Notes: generated by a model from the letters alone, not told the origin. A stretch of 64,000 nucleotides of DNA from Ursus arctos (GCF_023065955.2 NC_079873.1:99486128-99550127), one strand, 5' to 3'. Positions 33,236 through 45,510 are shown, counted from the stretch's first letter. Program-made: numbers and translations.

Positions 33236-34330
33236 AGGAGGAATGAGTTAAGATGGTGGAGTAGTAGAGGGACCCTGGGCTTGCCTTGTCCCTTGAACAC
33301 AGGTAGATCAACATCAAATCATTTTGAACAACTAGGAAATCAATCTGAGGATTAAGAAAACAATCTGCACAATTGGAGAGAGAGTGTGTGTAAGAGATGC
33401 AAGGTTCAGAGACCTGAATTGAGGGAAAGAAAGGCTGTGGTGCCCTGGATGGGAGGGAGCCCTTTTCAAGGAGAGAAGTTAGGGAGAGAAGGATAGAGTA
33501 GGAGAGAAGCAGTGTGTAGGGTTCCCATAAGACACCGTGGTGTGGGGATCCGCTGGGTCACACTGGGAGAGAACTGGAGCACATTTGGAAGAGAGTATAT
33601 TGCTTCTGCAAGAACAAAAGGCCCAGTGGGTGCTATTGAGTGGCTGTTCAGCAGCAGGAGACAGAGGCAAGCCCAGAAGGCAGATAACCTGGTTGCAGCT
33701 TTTCTCTGTGCTTCACTCTAGACTCCGGGCACCAGCACAGGCAGGTGATTGCTTTTCTGGGACAGAATGGTGCCAGGCATAGTGCTGCAAGGATCTCTTC
33801 CAGGGGAGGGTAGTGGGTCCCAACCTTGCCAGATCCTTTAAGATTTGGAGTTTTGAATCCCAGCCCTCAGCCAAAGATGAAGCACAGAACAGGGGCTCCC
33901 AGTGTGCAGACTGTCCATGCACAAACAGGTTGAGGACAGGGATTTGACGAAAGCTTGGGACACAGGAGGGAAGATTGTTCACTTTTCTGTGAAGGCCTTC
34001 TGAACAGCAGCAATCACGAGTCGCCCTCCTCAGGGAGGAGAGGGTGGTGTGACGTCATCTTCCACAATGACCATACCCACCCACCAACACACTTGGACTT
34101 CAGAGAGAAACACAGCATCTCCAGTGGAGGCTGGAGCCACTTACACCAAACCCTGCCCCTGCACCCAGCAAGGGCATCTTTACCAGAGCAGGTCTGACTG
34201 TGAGCCAGTGCAGCAGGCCTCTCTCCAGGAGATGAGCACAGCCATCCTGAATGCACTAAGTCTACTGATCATAGAGTGATCCAAAGTGTCAGCTTTAGTT
34301 CTGGTGGAAATAGAACCAGGTTTTCCATTA
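33236..34330 (+). mobile_element. Isolated L1 5' UTR, older subfamily
   Basis: Starts ggaggaatgagttaagatgg with a YY1-like AAGATGGTGG, the standard L1 5' end, and continues about 1.1 kb through text ending gtcagctttagttctggtgg. No ORF1, ORF2 or 3' UTR follows; an AT-rich stretch begins instead. Open stretches inside have no L1 ORF similarity. Confidence 0.75.
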
Positions 34331-34628
34331 AAAAAATATTTATTTTATTTATTTCATTTTATTTTATATATTTTATTTCATTTCATTTTTATTTTTTATT
34401 TTTTCTTTAAAATCAGATTTATAGTTTTTTGTACATAAAGCCTTTCTCCACTATCCATCCTGAAAAAATGGAACCTAATGTTTTTATGACTTAAAAGAAT
34501 AAGGCAATGTAGGAATGGAATAATATTTTGATACTATTATATGATAGATCATTAAGCTACCATTTATCTTACATGCAAATGATCTTCACTCTAATCACTC
34601 AAGAGGACATAAGATAATTTTTCCAGAA
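34331..34628. other. A/T-rich junction and unassigned DNA
   Basis: A run of tttta/tttatt-like text at 34331-34420 follows the L1 5' UTR, then unrecognised sequence. Confidence 0.45.
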
Positions 34629-34644
34629 TAGAATTGTTATTTTT

Positions 34645-34833
34645 GAAAAAGATTTATCCATTTATTTTAGGGAGAGAGAAATGCTGGGGAGGAGCAGAGA
34701 GAGAGAAAAACTCCAGCAGACTCCCCGCTGAGCACAAAGCCTGACATGGGGCTCAATCCCAAGGCCCTGAAATCATGACCTGAGCCAAAACCAATAGTCA
34801 GATGCTTAAATGACTGAGCCATCCAGGCGCCCC
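34645..34833 (-). mobile_element. Can-SINE, older type
   Basis: Tail at left (gaaaaagatttatccattta), head at right. Perfect 16-bp TSD tagaattgttattttt at 34629-34644 and 34834-34849, although the SINE body is more diverged than the others. Confidence 0.96.
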
Positions 34834-34849
34834 TAGAATTGTTATTTTT

Positions 34850-35326
34850 AAAACTTTGCATGGAAGTAGTTTTAAAAAAGTGTGATTAACATTTTCAAAG
34901 GAGAATCCCATTCCTACTCTAAGATTCTGTAATTTGCTTATTTGTATCATGACAAAGTATTCCACTAAGTCCTAACAAATCTTACCCTTACCAGGAAAAC
35001 AAGAAGTGAAAATGAAAAACGCTATTTTAGAGATCATCTACTGTTATCCAGATCAATTCCTTCGTATTCCAGTAGCATGAATAATCAACTATGTCCTCTA
35101 GCTGTGCAAGACCACTTACTGAAATAATTATTTTGTGCAGTCAAGAGTTGTTAATAAAGTCAAGAAACATCTATTCAAAAGCCTAAATTTTTCTAAAATA
35201 AAAATACAAACTGAAAACAAGTAGGTTATAATATACTTATACTATAAACTGTGGTAGAACACACATTGTTTTTTGAAAAGAACATTTTCCTGTGTCTTGG
35301 GTACATATCCACTAGGGACAAAATCA
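34850..35326. other. Unassigned DNA
   Basis: No recognised feature. Confidence 0.45.
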
Positions 35327-35337
35327 AGATATCTCCA

Positions 35338-35969
35338 TCTCCTCCTCCGCTTGATTTATTTCACTTAGCATAATCTCCTCAAGTCCCATCCATGTTGATG
35401 CAAATGTTGGGTAATCATTCTTTCTAATGGCTGAGAAACATTCCGTTGTATATATGGACCACATCTTCTCTATCCATTCACTGTTGAAGGGCATCTCGGC
35501 TTCTTCCACAGTTTGGCTGTTGTGGACAATGCTGTTATGAACATTGGGGTACATATGGCCCTTCTCTTCACTATGTCCATATCTTTGGAGTAAATATCTA
35601 GTAGTGCAATTGCTGGGTCATAGGGTAGCTTTATTTTTAACTTTTTGAGGGACCTCCACACTGTTTTCCAAAGTGGCTGTACCAACTTGCAATCCCACCA
35701 ACAGTGGAGAAGGAAGGGAATAATGAAGGGGGGTGGTAAAGAGAAGGGGAAATGAGCCACAAGAGACTATGGACCCTGGGAAACAAACTGAGGGTTTTAG
35801 AGGGGAAGGGGTTGGGGGCTGGGCTAGCCTGGTGATGGGTATTAAGGAGGGCATGTATTGCATGGAACACTGGGTGTTATACGGAAACAATGAATCATGG
35901 AGCCCTACATCAAAAACTAATGATATACTGTAGCAGTTCAATAAAGTCTCAAAGGATTAAAAAAAAAAA
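35338..35969 (+). mobile_element. L1 with 5' inversion and a non-L1 3' tail
   Basis: 35338-35702 is the ORF2 end in antisense (cysteine motif text on the minus strand); 35703-35932 is the 3' UTR in sense. The 3' UTR stops at atactgta, about 30 bp early, and is followed by 26 bp of other sequence holding AATAAA (35940-35945) and an A run (35959-35970). TSD agatatctcca / agttatctcca (10 of 11) at 35327-35337 and 35970-35980. Confidence 0.9.
35940..35945 (+). terminator. Polyadenylation signal AATAAA in the non-L1 tail
   Basis: Lies 14 bases before the genomic A run at 35959, the normal spacing for a used signal. The young L1 signal found in the other copies is absent here. Confidence 0.65.
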
Positions 35970-35980
35970 AGTTATCTCCA

Positions 35981-36780
35981 GAGCTTTCATAAGAACCTAA
36001 CCTCTTCTCCCACAAGGACATTTTTTTTTTAAGTTCTCAGCTGATGAGTACTTAAACCTGAACCTGGAGTAGGTTACCTAAATTACAAGTAGCCCTTAAT
36101 CTTTGCAAGTGCCGTTTTGATGATCTCTTCGGTTTAAAAAACAAGAAAAACAAGCTACTCATGATTTCAGTTTTTCAGTGCAAGTAAATCAATAATCAAA
36201 ATATTATGGAAAGATAGTCTTACTCTTCTAAATTGCATCCTTTTTAACAACCAAACTTTAAAAATTCTTCTGTATGAGTAACAAGATGGAAAAGGTTAAT
36301 ATATATGACTTAAATAGAAGAAAAAAATATAGGTAGTTATTTCATCTCTGCATTGGGAAAGGCTTGCTAGGCAGAAAAATAGTATATAAAATTACAAAGA
36401 AATGGTTTGTAAGAATTTAAATATTTATAACTTTTTAAAAAGTATCATACCTATTAATAATACCACCCACATCTAGGAATCTGTCCTAAAGAAATAATTT
36501 GAAGTGCAACAAAGATCTATGTATAAGGTGGCCGTTTACAATATCATTTATGATCACAAGCAGATTCATAATGCCCATGAATATGGGAACCTCATTTTTA
36601 GCTTGAAAATTTAAGGAAATATTTATTTATATTAATAATGCTTACATGTTTGCTTTTAATATGAAAATCATGTCTTAGTATCCATCAATCAAAATTAACT
36701 CTCAATGTTCTTTGTGCTTCCCTCTGGACTTTGTGCAGATTTACATTGTTTTTGACATAATTGAAATAAGACTATACATA
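35981..36780. other. Unassigned DNA, possible very old L1 at 36415-36620
   Basis: Text such as ccacatctaggaatctgtcc and atatcatttatgatcacaag fits an old LINE ORF2 end in sense. The remainder is unrecognised. Confidence 0.4.
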
Positions 36781-36808
36781 ACATTTTTAACTTTATATTT
36801 ATTTATTT

Positions 36809-36976
36809 GGTAAGATTTTATTTATTTATTTGGGAGAGAGATCATGAAAGAGAGAACAGAGGGAAAGAGTGAAGCAGGCTCCCCACTTAAGGAAGGCATG
36901 ACACAGGGCTCAATCCCAGGACCCCAGGATCATGACCTGAGCCAAAGGCAGACACTTTGAGCCACTCAGGCATCCC
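36809..36976 (-). mobile_element. Can-SINE nested in the tail region of another SINE
   Basis: Tail at left (taagattttatttattta), head at right (gccactcaggcatccc). TSD ttaactttatattt / ttaactttttattt (13 of 14) at 36787-36800 and 36977-36990. Confidence 0.9.
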
Positions 36977-36984
36977 TTAACTTT

Positions 36985-36990
<6 letters not shown>

Positions 36991-37033
<43 letters not shown>

Positions 37034-37132
37034 TTTTTATTTTAAGTAGGCTCCACACTCAACATGGGGCTCAAATTCACAACCCTGAGAACTAAAGTCA
37101 CATGCTGTACTGACTGAGCCATCCAGGTGTTC
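36991..37132 (-). mobile_element. Can-SINE, short older type, with (TTTA)n tail
   Basis: (TTTA)n at 36991-37035 is the A-rich tail in antisense, then a short body (aagtaggctccacactcaac) and head (tgagccatccaggtgttcc). aacatttttaactt left of the younger SINE (from 36781) recurs as aacatatttttaactt at 37133, suggesting the original TSD now spans both SINEs. Confidence 0.85.
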
Positions 37133-37139
37133 CAACATA

Positions 37140-38335
37140 TTTTTAACTTCTAAAATAATTTTCTAATTCTTGAATATATTTAGATTTACCAAAAAAGTGG
37201 CAAAATAGTATAAGGTTTCCATGTACAATACACCCTATTTCCCTTATTATTGTCATTTTATATTAGCCTAGTACACTTTTTATAATTAATAAGCCTATAT
37301 TGATACATTATTATCACCTGAATCCTACTGTATTCAGATTTCTTTAGTTTTTAATTAATGGTCCTTTTCTGTTTGAGATTCCATCTAGGATATTATACTA
37401 CATTTACTTATCTTTTTTTTTTAGACTCCTTAGCTACAACAGCTTTTCAGACTTTGTTTTTGATGACCTCAACTGTTTTGAGGTGCACTGGCCAGATATT
37501 TTGTAGAATATCTGTCAGTTGGGACATGTCTGATGTCTTTTCTCGAGGTTAATGTGGTGGGCTGAATAATGACCCTGAAAATATCCATGTCCTATTGAAC
37601 ACCTTGACTTTAGTCCAGAAGACTCATTTCAGATTCCTGGCTCCCAGAACCGAAAGAGAATATACTTATTTTGTTTTAAGCCATAAATTTATGGTAATTT
37701 ACTACAGTAGCAAAAGGAAACTAATGCAGTTAGATGAGAGTTATGTGTTCTTAGAGGAAGACTACAGAGATAAAGGGCCATATCTATCACATCATATTAA
37801 GGGTATGTGTTGTCAACATGACTTAGCAGTATTGATGTTAATCTTGATCATCTGGCTGAGGTAGTGTTTATCAGGGTTCTCTACTGTAAAGATACTCGTT
37901 TAAAACTATTTCCATACTGTACTCTTTGGAGGAAGTCACTATCTACAACACGTACTTAAGGAGTTGGGACCTATGCTACCTCCTTGAGGGGATCCTATCT
38001 GAATAAAATATTTGGAATTCATACATTTGTAATAAACTTAGATTATTTGTCACATTTTGCACTTCATCCTCCTAAATTATTTTTTAAAGTGTGCATATAT
38101 TAAAGTTTGCACTTTGTACTGTAATATTCTATGGGTTTTGACAAATGCAGGGTGATATGTATTCACCATTACTGTATCATACAGAATAGTTTTACTGCCC
38201 TAAAAAATTTCTTATGCTTCACACATTCAAATACCCTCCCCCAAATATTTTAAACTGTGGAGGAAGTCACTATTTCATAAGCATTATTCTCTAGTTGATT
38301 GTGTTTTCCCCCACAGGAGCAGAGGATAATAATTC
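37140..38335 (-). mobile_element. Very old L1-like element, antisense, interrupted by an MLT1-like LTR
   Basis: Text such as tgtttgagattccatctagg, ttttgaggtgcactggccag, agattgatgttaatcttgatcatctggc-like and atgggttttgacaaatgcag recalls an L1M-class region in antisense. It breaks at 37556 and resumes about 37735. No coding potential remains. Class assignment is from memory of similar text. Confidence 0.5.
37556..37734 (+). mobile_element. MLT1-like LTR, internally deleted
   Basis: Opens gtgggctgaataatgaccct and ends tggtaatttactacagtagc and ggaaactaatgca, the ends of an MLT1-type LTR, with most of the middle lost. Confidence 0.7.
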
Positions 38336-38655
38336 TGATACCACCATATATGTATACTATAATTGAACAATTAAGCTAATGAATGTTGGGTAGTGAGAGC
38401 CAATTTTCTCAATAGTTGAAATAGATAAGCAAAGGGAGGAGGAATGATGGATATGGTAATGGACTAGAGTCAGAGACACCTGTGTAAACTCAGGCTTAGC
38501 ATAATATAGTTACAAATGGTTACACATGGAAATATTTATATTTATGTGTGTATGTACAGGGTAGTATATACGCATATATTTCCTTTCTCTCTCAGCTAAG
38601 AAGGCCTAGAAGCAATAACACCCTAGTAATAATGAGTACACTTAGTATTCAGATA
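38336..38655. other. Unassigned DNA
   Basis: About 320 bp with no recognised feature. Confidence 0.45.
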
Positions 38656-39084
38656 TTGGTTTTTTCTTTTCATTTAAAATCAATTAACCAACATATAGTG
38701 CATCTCTAGTTTCAGATATAAAGTTCAATAATTCATCAGTTGTATATAGCCTGCAGTGCTCATCACATCATGTGCCCTCTTTAATGTCCATCACCCAATT
38801 ACCCATCTCTCAACCTTCCTTCCCTTCAGACACCCTCAGTTTCTTGCCCAGAGTCAAGAGTCTCTCGTGGTTTGTCTACCTCTCTGTTCTTATTTTATTT
38901 TTCTTTTCTTTCATCTATGTTTATCTGTTTTGTTTCTTAAATTCCACATATGAGTGAAATCACATGCTACTTCTCTCTCTCTAATTGACTCATTTTGCTT
39001 AGCATAATACCCTCTAGTTCCATTCATGTCATTGCAAATGGCAAGATTTCATTCTTTTTGATGTTGAGTAATATTCCATTGTGA

Positions 39085-39085
39085 A

Positions 39086-39129
<44 letters not shown>

Positions 39130-39189
39130 ATCTATCTATCTATCATCATCATCTATCTATCATCTATCATCTATCTATCTATCTATCTA
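39085..39189. repeat. (TATC)n tetranucleotide microsatellite in L1 copy D
   Basis: About 105 bp of ctat units with atc interruptions, inside the ORF2 3' end at the same L1 position as the other microsatellites listed here. Confidence 0.95.
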
Positions 39190-39199
39190 ACCTATTCTT

Positions 39200-42100
39200 T
39201 ATCCATTCATGCATTGATGGACATCTGGGCTATTTCCATATTTTGGCTATTGTGGACATTGCTGTTATAAAAATTGGGGTGCATGTGCCACTTGAATCAC
39301 TATATATGTATCCTTTGGATAAATACCTAGTAATGCAATTGCTGGGTCATATGGTAGCTCTATTTTTAGCTTCTTGAGGAACTTCCATATTGTTTTCCAG
39401 AGTGGCTGTACCAGCTTGCATTCCCACCAACAATGTAAGAGGGTTCCCCTTTCTCCTCCTCCTTGCCAACATTTGTTGTTCCCTGACTTGTTAATATTAG
39501 CCATTCTGACTGGTGTGAGGTGGTATCTTCTCGTGGTTTTGATTTGTATTTCCCTAATGATGAGTGATATTGAGTACTTTTTCATGTGTCTATTGGCCAT
39601 TTGTATGTCTTCTTTGGTGAAGTGTCCTTTCATGTATTCTGTCCATTTTTTGACTGGAATATTTGTTCTTTGGGTGTTGAGTTTGAGAAGTTCTTTATAG
39701 ATCTTGGATACCAGCCCTTTATCTGATATGTCATTTGCAAATATCTTCTCCTATTCTGTGGGTTGACTCTTTGTTTTGTTGACTGTTTCCTTTGCTGTAC
39801 AGAAGCTTTATATCTTGATGAAGTCCCAAAAGTCCATTTTTGATTTTGTTTCCCTTGCCTTTGGGGATGTGTCTTGAAAGAAGTTACTGTGCCCAGTACT
39901 GAAGAGGTTACTGCCTATGTTCTCCTCTAGGATTTTGATGGATTCCTGTCTCACATTCAGGTCTTTCAACTGTTTTGAGTCCACTTTTCTGTGTGGTGTA
40001 AGGAAATGGTCCAGTTTCATTCTTCTACATGTGGCTATCCAATTTTCCCAACACCATTTGTTGAACAGACTGTCTTTTTTCCACTGGATATTCTTTCCTG
40101 CTTTGTCAAAGATTAGTTGACCATAGAGTTGGGGGTCAATTTCTGGGTTCTGTATTCTGTTCCATTGACCTATATGTCTGTTTCTGTGCCAGTACCATAC
40201 TGTCTTGATGATTACAGCTTTATAACACTGCTTGAAGTCCAGAATTGTGATACCTCAAGCACTGCTTTTCTTTTTCATGTTTGCTTTGGCTGTTTGGGGT
40301 CTTCTCTGGTTCCATACAAATTTTAAGATTGTTTGTTCTAGCTCTGTGAAAAATGCTGGCATTATTTTGATTGGGATTGCACTGAATGTGTAGATTGCTT
40401 TGGATAATATAGACATTTTAATGATTTTTGTTTTTCCAATCCATGAGCAAGGAATATTTTTCCATTTCTTTGTGTCTTCCTCAATATCTTTAGCAAGTGC
40501 ATAGTTTTCAGAGTACAGATCCTTTACCTGTCTGGTTAGGTTTATTTCTTGGTTTCTTATGGTTTTTGGTACAATTGTAAATAGGATCAATTCCTTGATT
40601 TCTCTTTCTACTGCCGCACTGTTAGTGTATAGAAATTCGACTGACCTCTGTGCATTGATTTTATATCCTGCCACATTGCTGAATTCCTGTATGAATTCTA
40701 GCAATTTTGGGGTGGTGTCTGTTGGGTTTTCCACATAAAGTATCATGTCATCTGTGGAGAATGAGAGTTTGACTTCTTCTTTGCCAATTTGGATACCTTT
40801 TATTTCTTTTTGCTTTCTGATTGCTGAGTCTAGGATTTGTAGTACTATGTGGAACAACAGTGGTGAGAGTGGACATCCCTGTCGTATTTCTGACCTTAGG
40901 GGAAAAGCTCTCAGTTTTTCCCCCATTGAGGATGATTTTCGCTGTGAGTTTTTTGTATATGGCTTTTATGATATTGAGGTATGTTTCCTCCATCCTTACA
41001 CTGTGGAGAGTTTTAATCAAGAAAGAATGTTGTATTTTGTCAAATGCTTTTTCTGCATCAACTGAAAGTATCATATGGTTCTTGTCCTTTCTTTATTAAT
41101 GTGTTGTATCACATTAATTGACTTTCGGATGTTGAACCACACTTGCAGCCCAGGAATAAATCCCACTTGGTCATGGTGAATAATACTTTTAATGCACAGT
41201 TGGATCTTACTGGCTATGATCTTGGTGAGAATTTTGGAATCCATGTTCATCAAGGATATTGGTCTGTAATTCTCCTTTTTGGTGGGGTCTTTGTCTGGTT
41301 TTGGGGATCAAGATAATGCTGACCTCATAGAATGAGTTTGGAAGTTTTCCTTCCATTTCTATCTTTTGAAACATCTTCAGAAGAATACACATTAGTTCTT
41401 CTTTAAATGTTCGGTAGAATTCTGCTGGGAGAACATCTGGTCCCAGACTGTTGTGTGTTGGGACGGTGTTGATTACCACTTCAATTTCCTTGCTGGTTAT
41501 GGGTCTGTTCAGTTTTTGTATTTCTTCCTGGTTCAGTTTTGGTACTTTATATGTTTCTAAGAATGTAGCCATTTCTTCCAGATTGCCTAATTTGTTAGCA
41601 TATGGTTGCTCATAATATGTTCTTATAATTGTTTGTATTTCTTTGGTGTTGGTTTTGATCTCTCCTCTTTCATTTATGATTTTATTTATTTGGGTCTTTT
41701 CTATTTTCTTTTTGATAAGTCTGGCTAGGGATTTATCAATCTTATTAATTCTTTCAAAAACAGCTCCTATTTCATTGATCTAAACTACTGTTCTTTTGGT
41801 TTCTATTTCATTCATTTCTGCTCTAATCTTTATTATTTCTCCTCTCCTGTTGGATGTAGGCTTTATTTTCTGTTATTTCTCCAGCTCCTTTAGGTGTAAG
41901 CTTAGCCTGTGTATTTGCAACTTTTCTTGTTTCTTGAGAAAGGCATCTATCAGTATATACTTCCTTGTTAGGACTGCCTTTGCTACATCTCAAATGTTTT
42001 GAAGTGTTGTGTTCTCCCTTTCCTTTATTTCCACAAATTTTTAAAATATTCCTTGAAATTCCTGGTTGACCCATTCATTCTTAGGAGGATACTCTTTAAC

Positions 42101-42422
42101 TTCTGTATATCTGTTTTCCTTCCACATTTTCTCTTGTGATTAGGTTCATGTTTTAAAGCATTGCATTCTGAAAATATGCATGGTGTAATTTCAAACTTCT
42201 TGTACAGGGTGAGATCCAGTTTGTGACCCAGTATGTGATCTACTCAGGAAAATGTATCATGTGCACTAGAGAGGAATGTGTATTCTGTTACTTTAGGATG
42301 AAGTGCTCTGAATATATCTGTGCAGTTCATCTGGTCCAGTGTGTCATTCAAAGCCCTTGTCTCCTTGTTGATCTTCTGCTTAGATTATCTGTCCATTGCT
42401 GTAAAATGTTTGATTAAATCAC
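39200..42422 (-). pseudogene. L1 copy D ORF2, broken
   Basis: Open pieces at 41572-41207, 41253-41071, 40926-40255, 40020-39808 and 39633-39265 follow ORF2 order. The catalytic reverse transcriptase motif reads FSTDDM, where copies B and E have FADDM, so the alanine is changed and a residue-level insertion is possible. The C-terminal cysteine motif ([13 protein letters not shown]) is kept. Many frameshifts; dead. Confidence 0.88.
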
Positions 42423-42424
42423 TG

Positions 42425-42633
42425 GCCCCAGGTGATTAAACTCAATCTCTAGCTCTTTATCCTCTGGGAAGGTTCAGGAGTGGAGCTGAAAGTTACCCTC
42501 TAATAATATGCTTGATTCCTCTGTGAACCAGCCCCCATCCTGAAGCTATGTAGGGGTTGCCCAGAGTTGCTTCGTTAGCATAAATTCAGGTATGGGAGAA
42601 AGGGGCTTGTTATAAATAAGAAAAGATACTCTT
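42425..42633 (-). mobile_element. ERV LTR, part 1 (continues at 45789)
   Basis: On the minus strand the LTR reads from about 45893 down to 45789, is cut by L1 copy E, and continues from 42633 to 42425, where L1 copy D begins. Landmarks on the plus strand: gattaaactcaatctctagc, tcctgaagctatgtaggggt, gcataaattcaggtatggg. It resembles an ERVL-group LTR (MER21-like), a tentative name. It lies where the 3' LTR of the retrovirus to its right is expected. Confidence 0.6.
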
Positions 42634-45510
42634 GGGAAGAGATCACAACGAACACCAATGAAATAGGAAGGATCATTAGAAACTTTTATCAACAGCTTTA
42701 TGCCAATAAATTAAACAACCTGGAAGATATGGATGCCTTCCTGGAAACCTATAAACTACCAAGACTGAAACAGGAAGAAATTGATTATTTAGGGGTGCCT
42801 GGGTGGCTCAGACGTTAAGCATCTGCCTTTGGCTCAGGGCATGATCCCAGAATCCTGGGATCAAGCCCCACATCAGGCTCCGTGCTCCACTGGGAGCCTG
42901 CTTCTTCCTCTCCCACTCCCCCTACTTCTGTTCCCTCTCTCTCTGGCTGTCACTCTCTCTGTCAAATAAATAAATAAAATCTTTATTTAAAAAGTTAAAA
43001 AAAAGAAATTGGTTATTTAAACAGACTGATTAATTATGAAGAGATTGAAGCAGTGATCAAAAACCTCCCCAAAAACAAGAGTACGGGCCTGATGGATTCC
43101 CCGGGGAATTCTACCAAACATTCGAAGAAGAAATACTACCTATTCTCCTGAAGCTGTTTAGAAAAAATAGAAACAGAAGGACAACTACCAAACTCTTTCT
43201 ATGAGGCCAGTATTACCTTGACCCCTAAACCACGCAAAGACCCCATCAAAAAGGAGAATTACAGAACAATATCCCTGATGAATATGGATGCCAAAATTCT
43301 CAACAAGATCTTAGCTAATAGGATCCAACAATACATTAAAAGGATTATCCATCATGACCAAGTGGGATTCATCCCTGGGATGCAAGGGTGGTTCAACATT
43401 CGCAAATAGGTCAGTGTGATAGATCATATCAACAAGAAAAGAGTCAAGAACCATATGATCCTCTCAATTGATGCAGAAAAAGCATTTGACAAAATACAGC
43501 ATCTTTTCCTGATTAAAACCCTTCAGAGTGTAGGGATAGAGGGTACATTCCTCAATCTCATAAAAAACAGCTATGAAAAGCCTACAGTGAATATCATTCT
43601 CAATAGGGAAAAGCTGGAAGTCTTTCCCTTAAGATCAGGAACACGACAAGGATGTCTACTCTCGCCATTATTATTCAACATAGTACTAGAACTCCTTGCA
43701 ACAGCAATCAGACAACAAAAAGGGAAAAAAAATGTATCCTAATCAGCAAAGAAGAAGTCAAACTGTCTCTCTTCGCAGATGACATGATACTCTATATGAA
43801 AAACCCAAAAGAATCCACTCCCAAACTACTAGAACTTAGAGAGCAATTCAGTAATGTGGCAGGATACAAAATCAATGCTCAGAAATCAGTTGCATTTCTA
43901 TACACGAAAAATGAGACTGAAGAAAGAGAAATTAGGGAATCCATTCCATTTACAATAGCACCAAAAATCATACGTTATCTCAGAATTAACTTAACCAGAG
44001 ACGTAAAGGATCTATATTCCAGAAACTACAAGTCACTTTTGAAAGACATTGAAGAAGACACAAAAAGATGGAAAAATATTCCATGCTCATGGATCAGAAG
44101 AATAAACATAATTAAAATGTCTATGTTACCCAGAGCAATCTACACTTTCAATGCCATCCCGATCAAAATACCAATGACATTTTTCAAAGAATTGGAACAA
44201 ACAGCTCTTAAATTTGTGTGGATCCAGAAAAGGCCCCGAATCGCCAAGGAATTGTTGAAAAGGAAAAACAAAGCTGGGGGCATCACATTGCCAGTTCAAG
44301 CTATACTACAAAGCTGGGATCACAAAGACAGCATGGTACTGGCACAAAAACAGACACATAGACCAATGGAACAGAATAGAGAGCCCAGAAATGGACCCTC
44401 AGCTCTTTGGGCAACTAATCTTTGACAAAGCAGGATAAAACATCCAGTGGAAAAAAGACTGTCTCTTCAACAAATGGTGCTGGGAAAATTGGACAACTAT
44501 ATGCAAAAGAATTAAACTTGACCACTCTCTCACACCATACACAAAGATAAACTCCAAATGGATGAAAGACCTCGATGTGAGAGAGGAATCTATCAAAATC
44601 CTAGAGGAGAACATAGGCAACGACCTCTTTGACATCAGCCACAGCAACTTTTTTCATGACACATCTCCAAAGGCAAGAGAAACAAAAGAAAAAATGAACT
44701 TGTGGGACTTCAAGACAAAAAGCTTCTGCACAGCCAAGGAAACAGTCCAAAAAACTAAGAGGCAGCCCACAGAATGGGAAAAGATATTTGCAAATGACAC
44801 TACAGATAAAAGACTGGTATCCAAGATCTACAAAGAACTTCTCAAACTCAATGCACAGGAAACAAATAATCAAATTTAAAAAATGGGCAGAAGATATGAA
44901 CAGACACTTTTCCAATGAAGACATGCAAATGGCTAACAGACACATGAAAAAATGTTCAAAATCATTAGCCATCAGGGAAATTCAAATCAAAACCACATTG
45001 AGATACCACCTTACGCCAGTTAGACTGGCAAAAATTGAGAAGGCAGGAAACAACAAATGTTGGAGAGGATGTGGAGAAAGGGGATCCTTCTTACATTGTT
45101 GGTGGCAAGTTGGTACAGCCACTTTGGAAAACAGTTTGGAGGGCCCTTAAAAAGTTAAAAATAGAGCTACCCTATGATCCATGATCCAGCAATTGTACTA
45201 CTGAGTATTTATTTACCCCAAAGATGCAGACGTAGTGAAGAGAAGGGCCATATGCACCCCAATGTTCATAGCAGCATTGTCCACAATAGCTAAATTGTGG
45301 AAGGAGTCATGATGCGCTTCAACAGATGACTGGATTAAGAAGATGTGGTTCATATATACAATGCAATATTACTCAGCCATCAGAAAGAACGATTACACAA
45401 CATTTGCAGCAACATGGACGGGACTGGAGGAGATAATGCTAAGTGAAATAAGTCAAGCAGAGAAAGACAATTATCATATGGTTTCATTCATTTATGGAAC
45501 ATATGAAATA
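42634..45510 (+). pseudogene. L1 copy E ORF2, C-terminal two thirds, broken
   Basis: Pieces 43218-43409, 43416-43742, 43652-44425, 44562-44879, 44788-45150 and 45343-45543 give reverse transcriptase and C-terminal text in three frames. The catalytic FADDM is at 43772-43786. Frameshifts and stops (for example TAG at about 43407) inactivate it. The cysteine motif is damaged near 45100 by a loss of the EC residues' codons. Confidence 0.9.
42792..43003 (+). mobile_element. Can-SINE in L1 copy E
   Basis: Head ggggtgcctgggtggctcag, tail ending at 43003. TSD agaaattgattattta / agaaattggttattta (15 of 16) at 42776-42791 and 43004-43019. Confidence 0.96.

Larger units (their letters stand above)
38656..42422 (-). 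mobile_element. L1 copy D, older carnivore subfamily, 5' truncated
   Basis: Minus-strand L1 from 3' UTR (38656-39200) through ORF2 to a truncation within the endonuclease at about 42422. More diverged than copies A-C, E and F. The 3' UTR is the older form (aaccaacatatagtgcatct). A TATC microsatellite occupies 39085-39189. Right edge abuts an LTR. Confidence 0.92.

Noticed and set aside
33512..34279. Cluster of short open frames
   Set aside because: They overlap on both strands within an L1 5' UTR and show no domain or ORF1 similarity.
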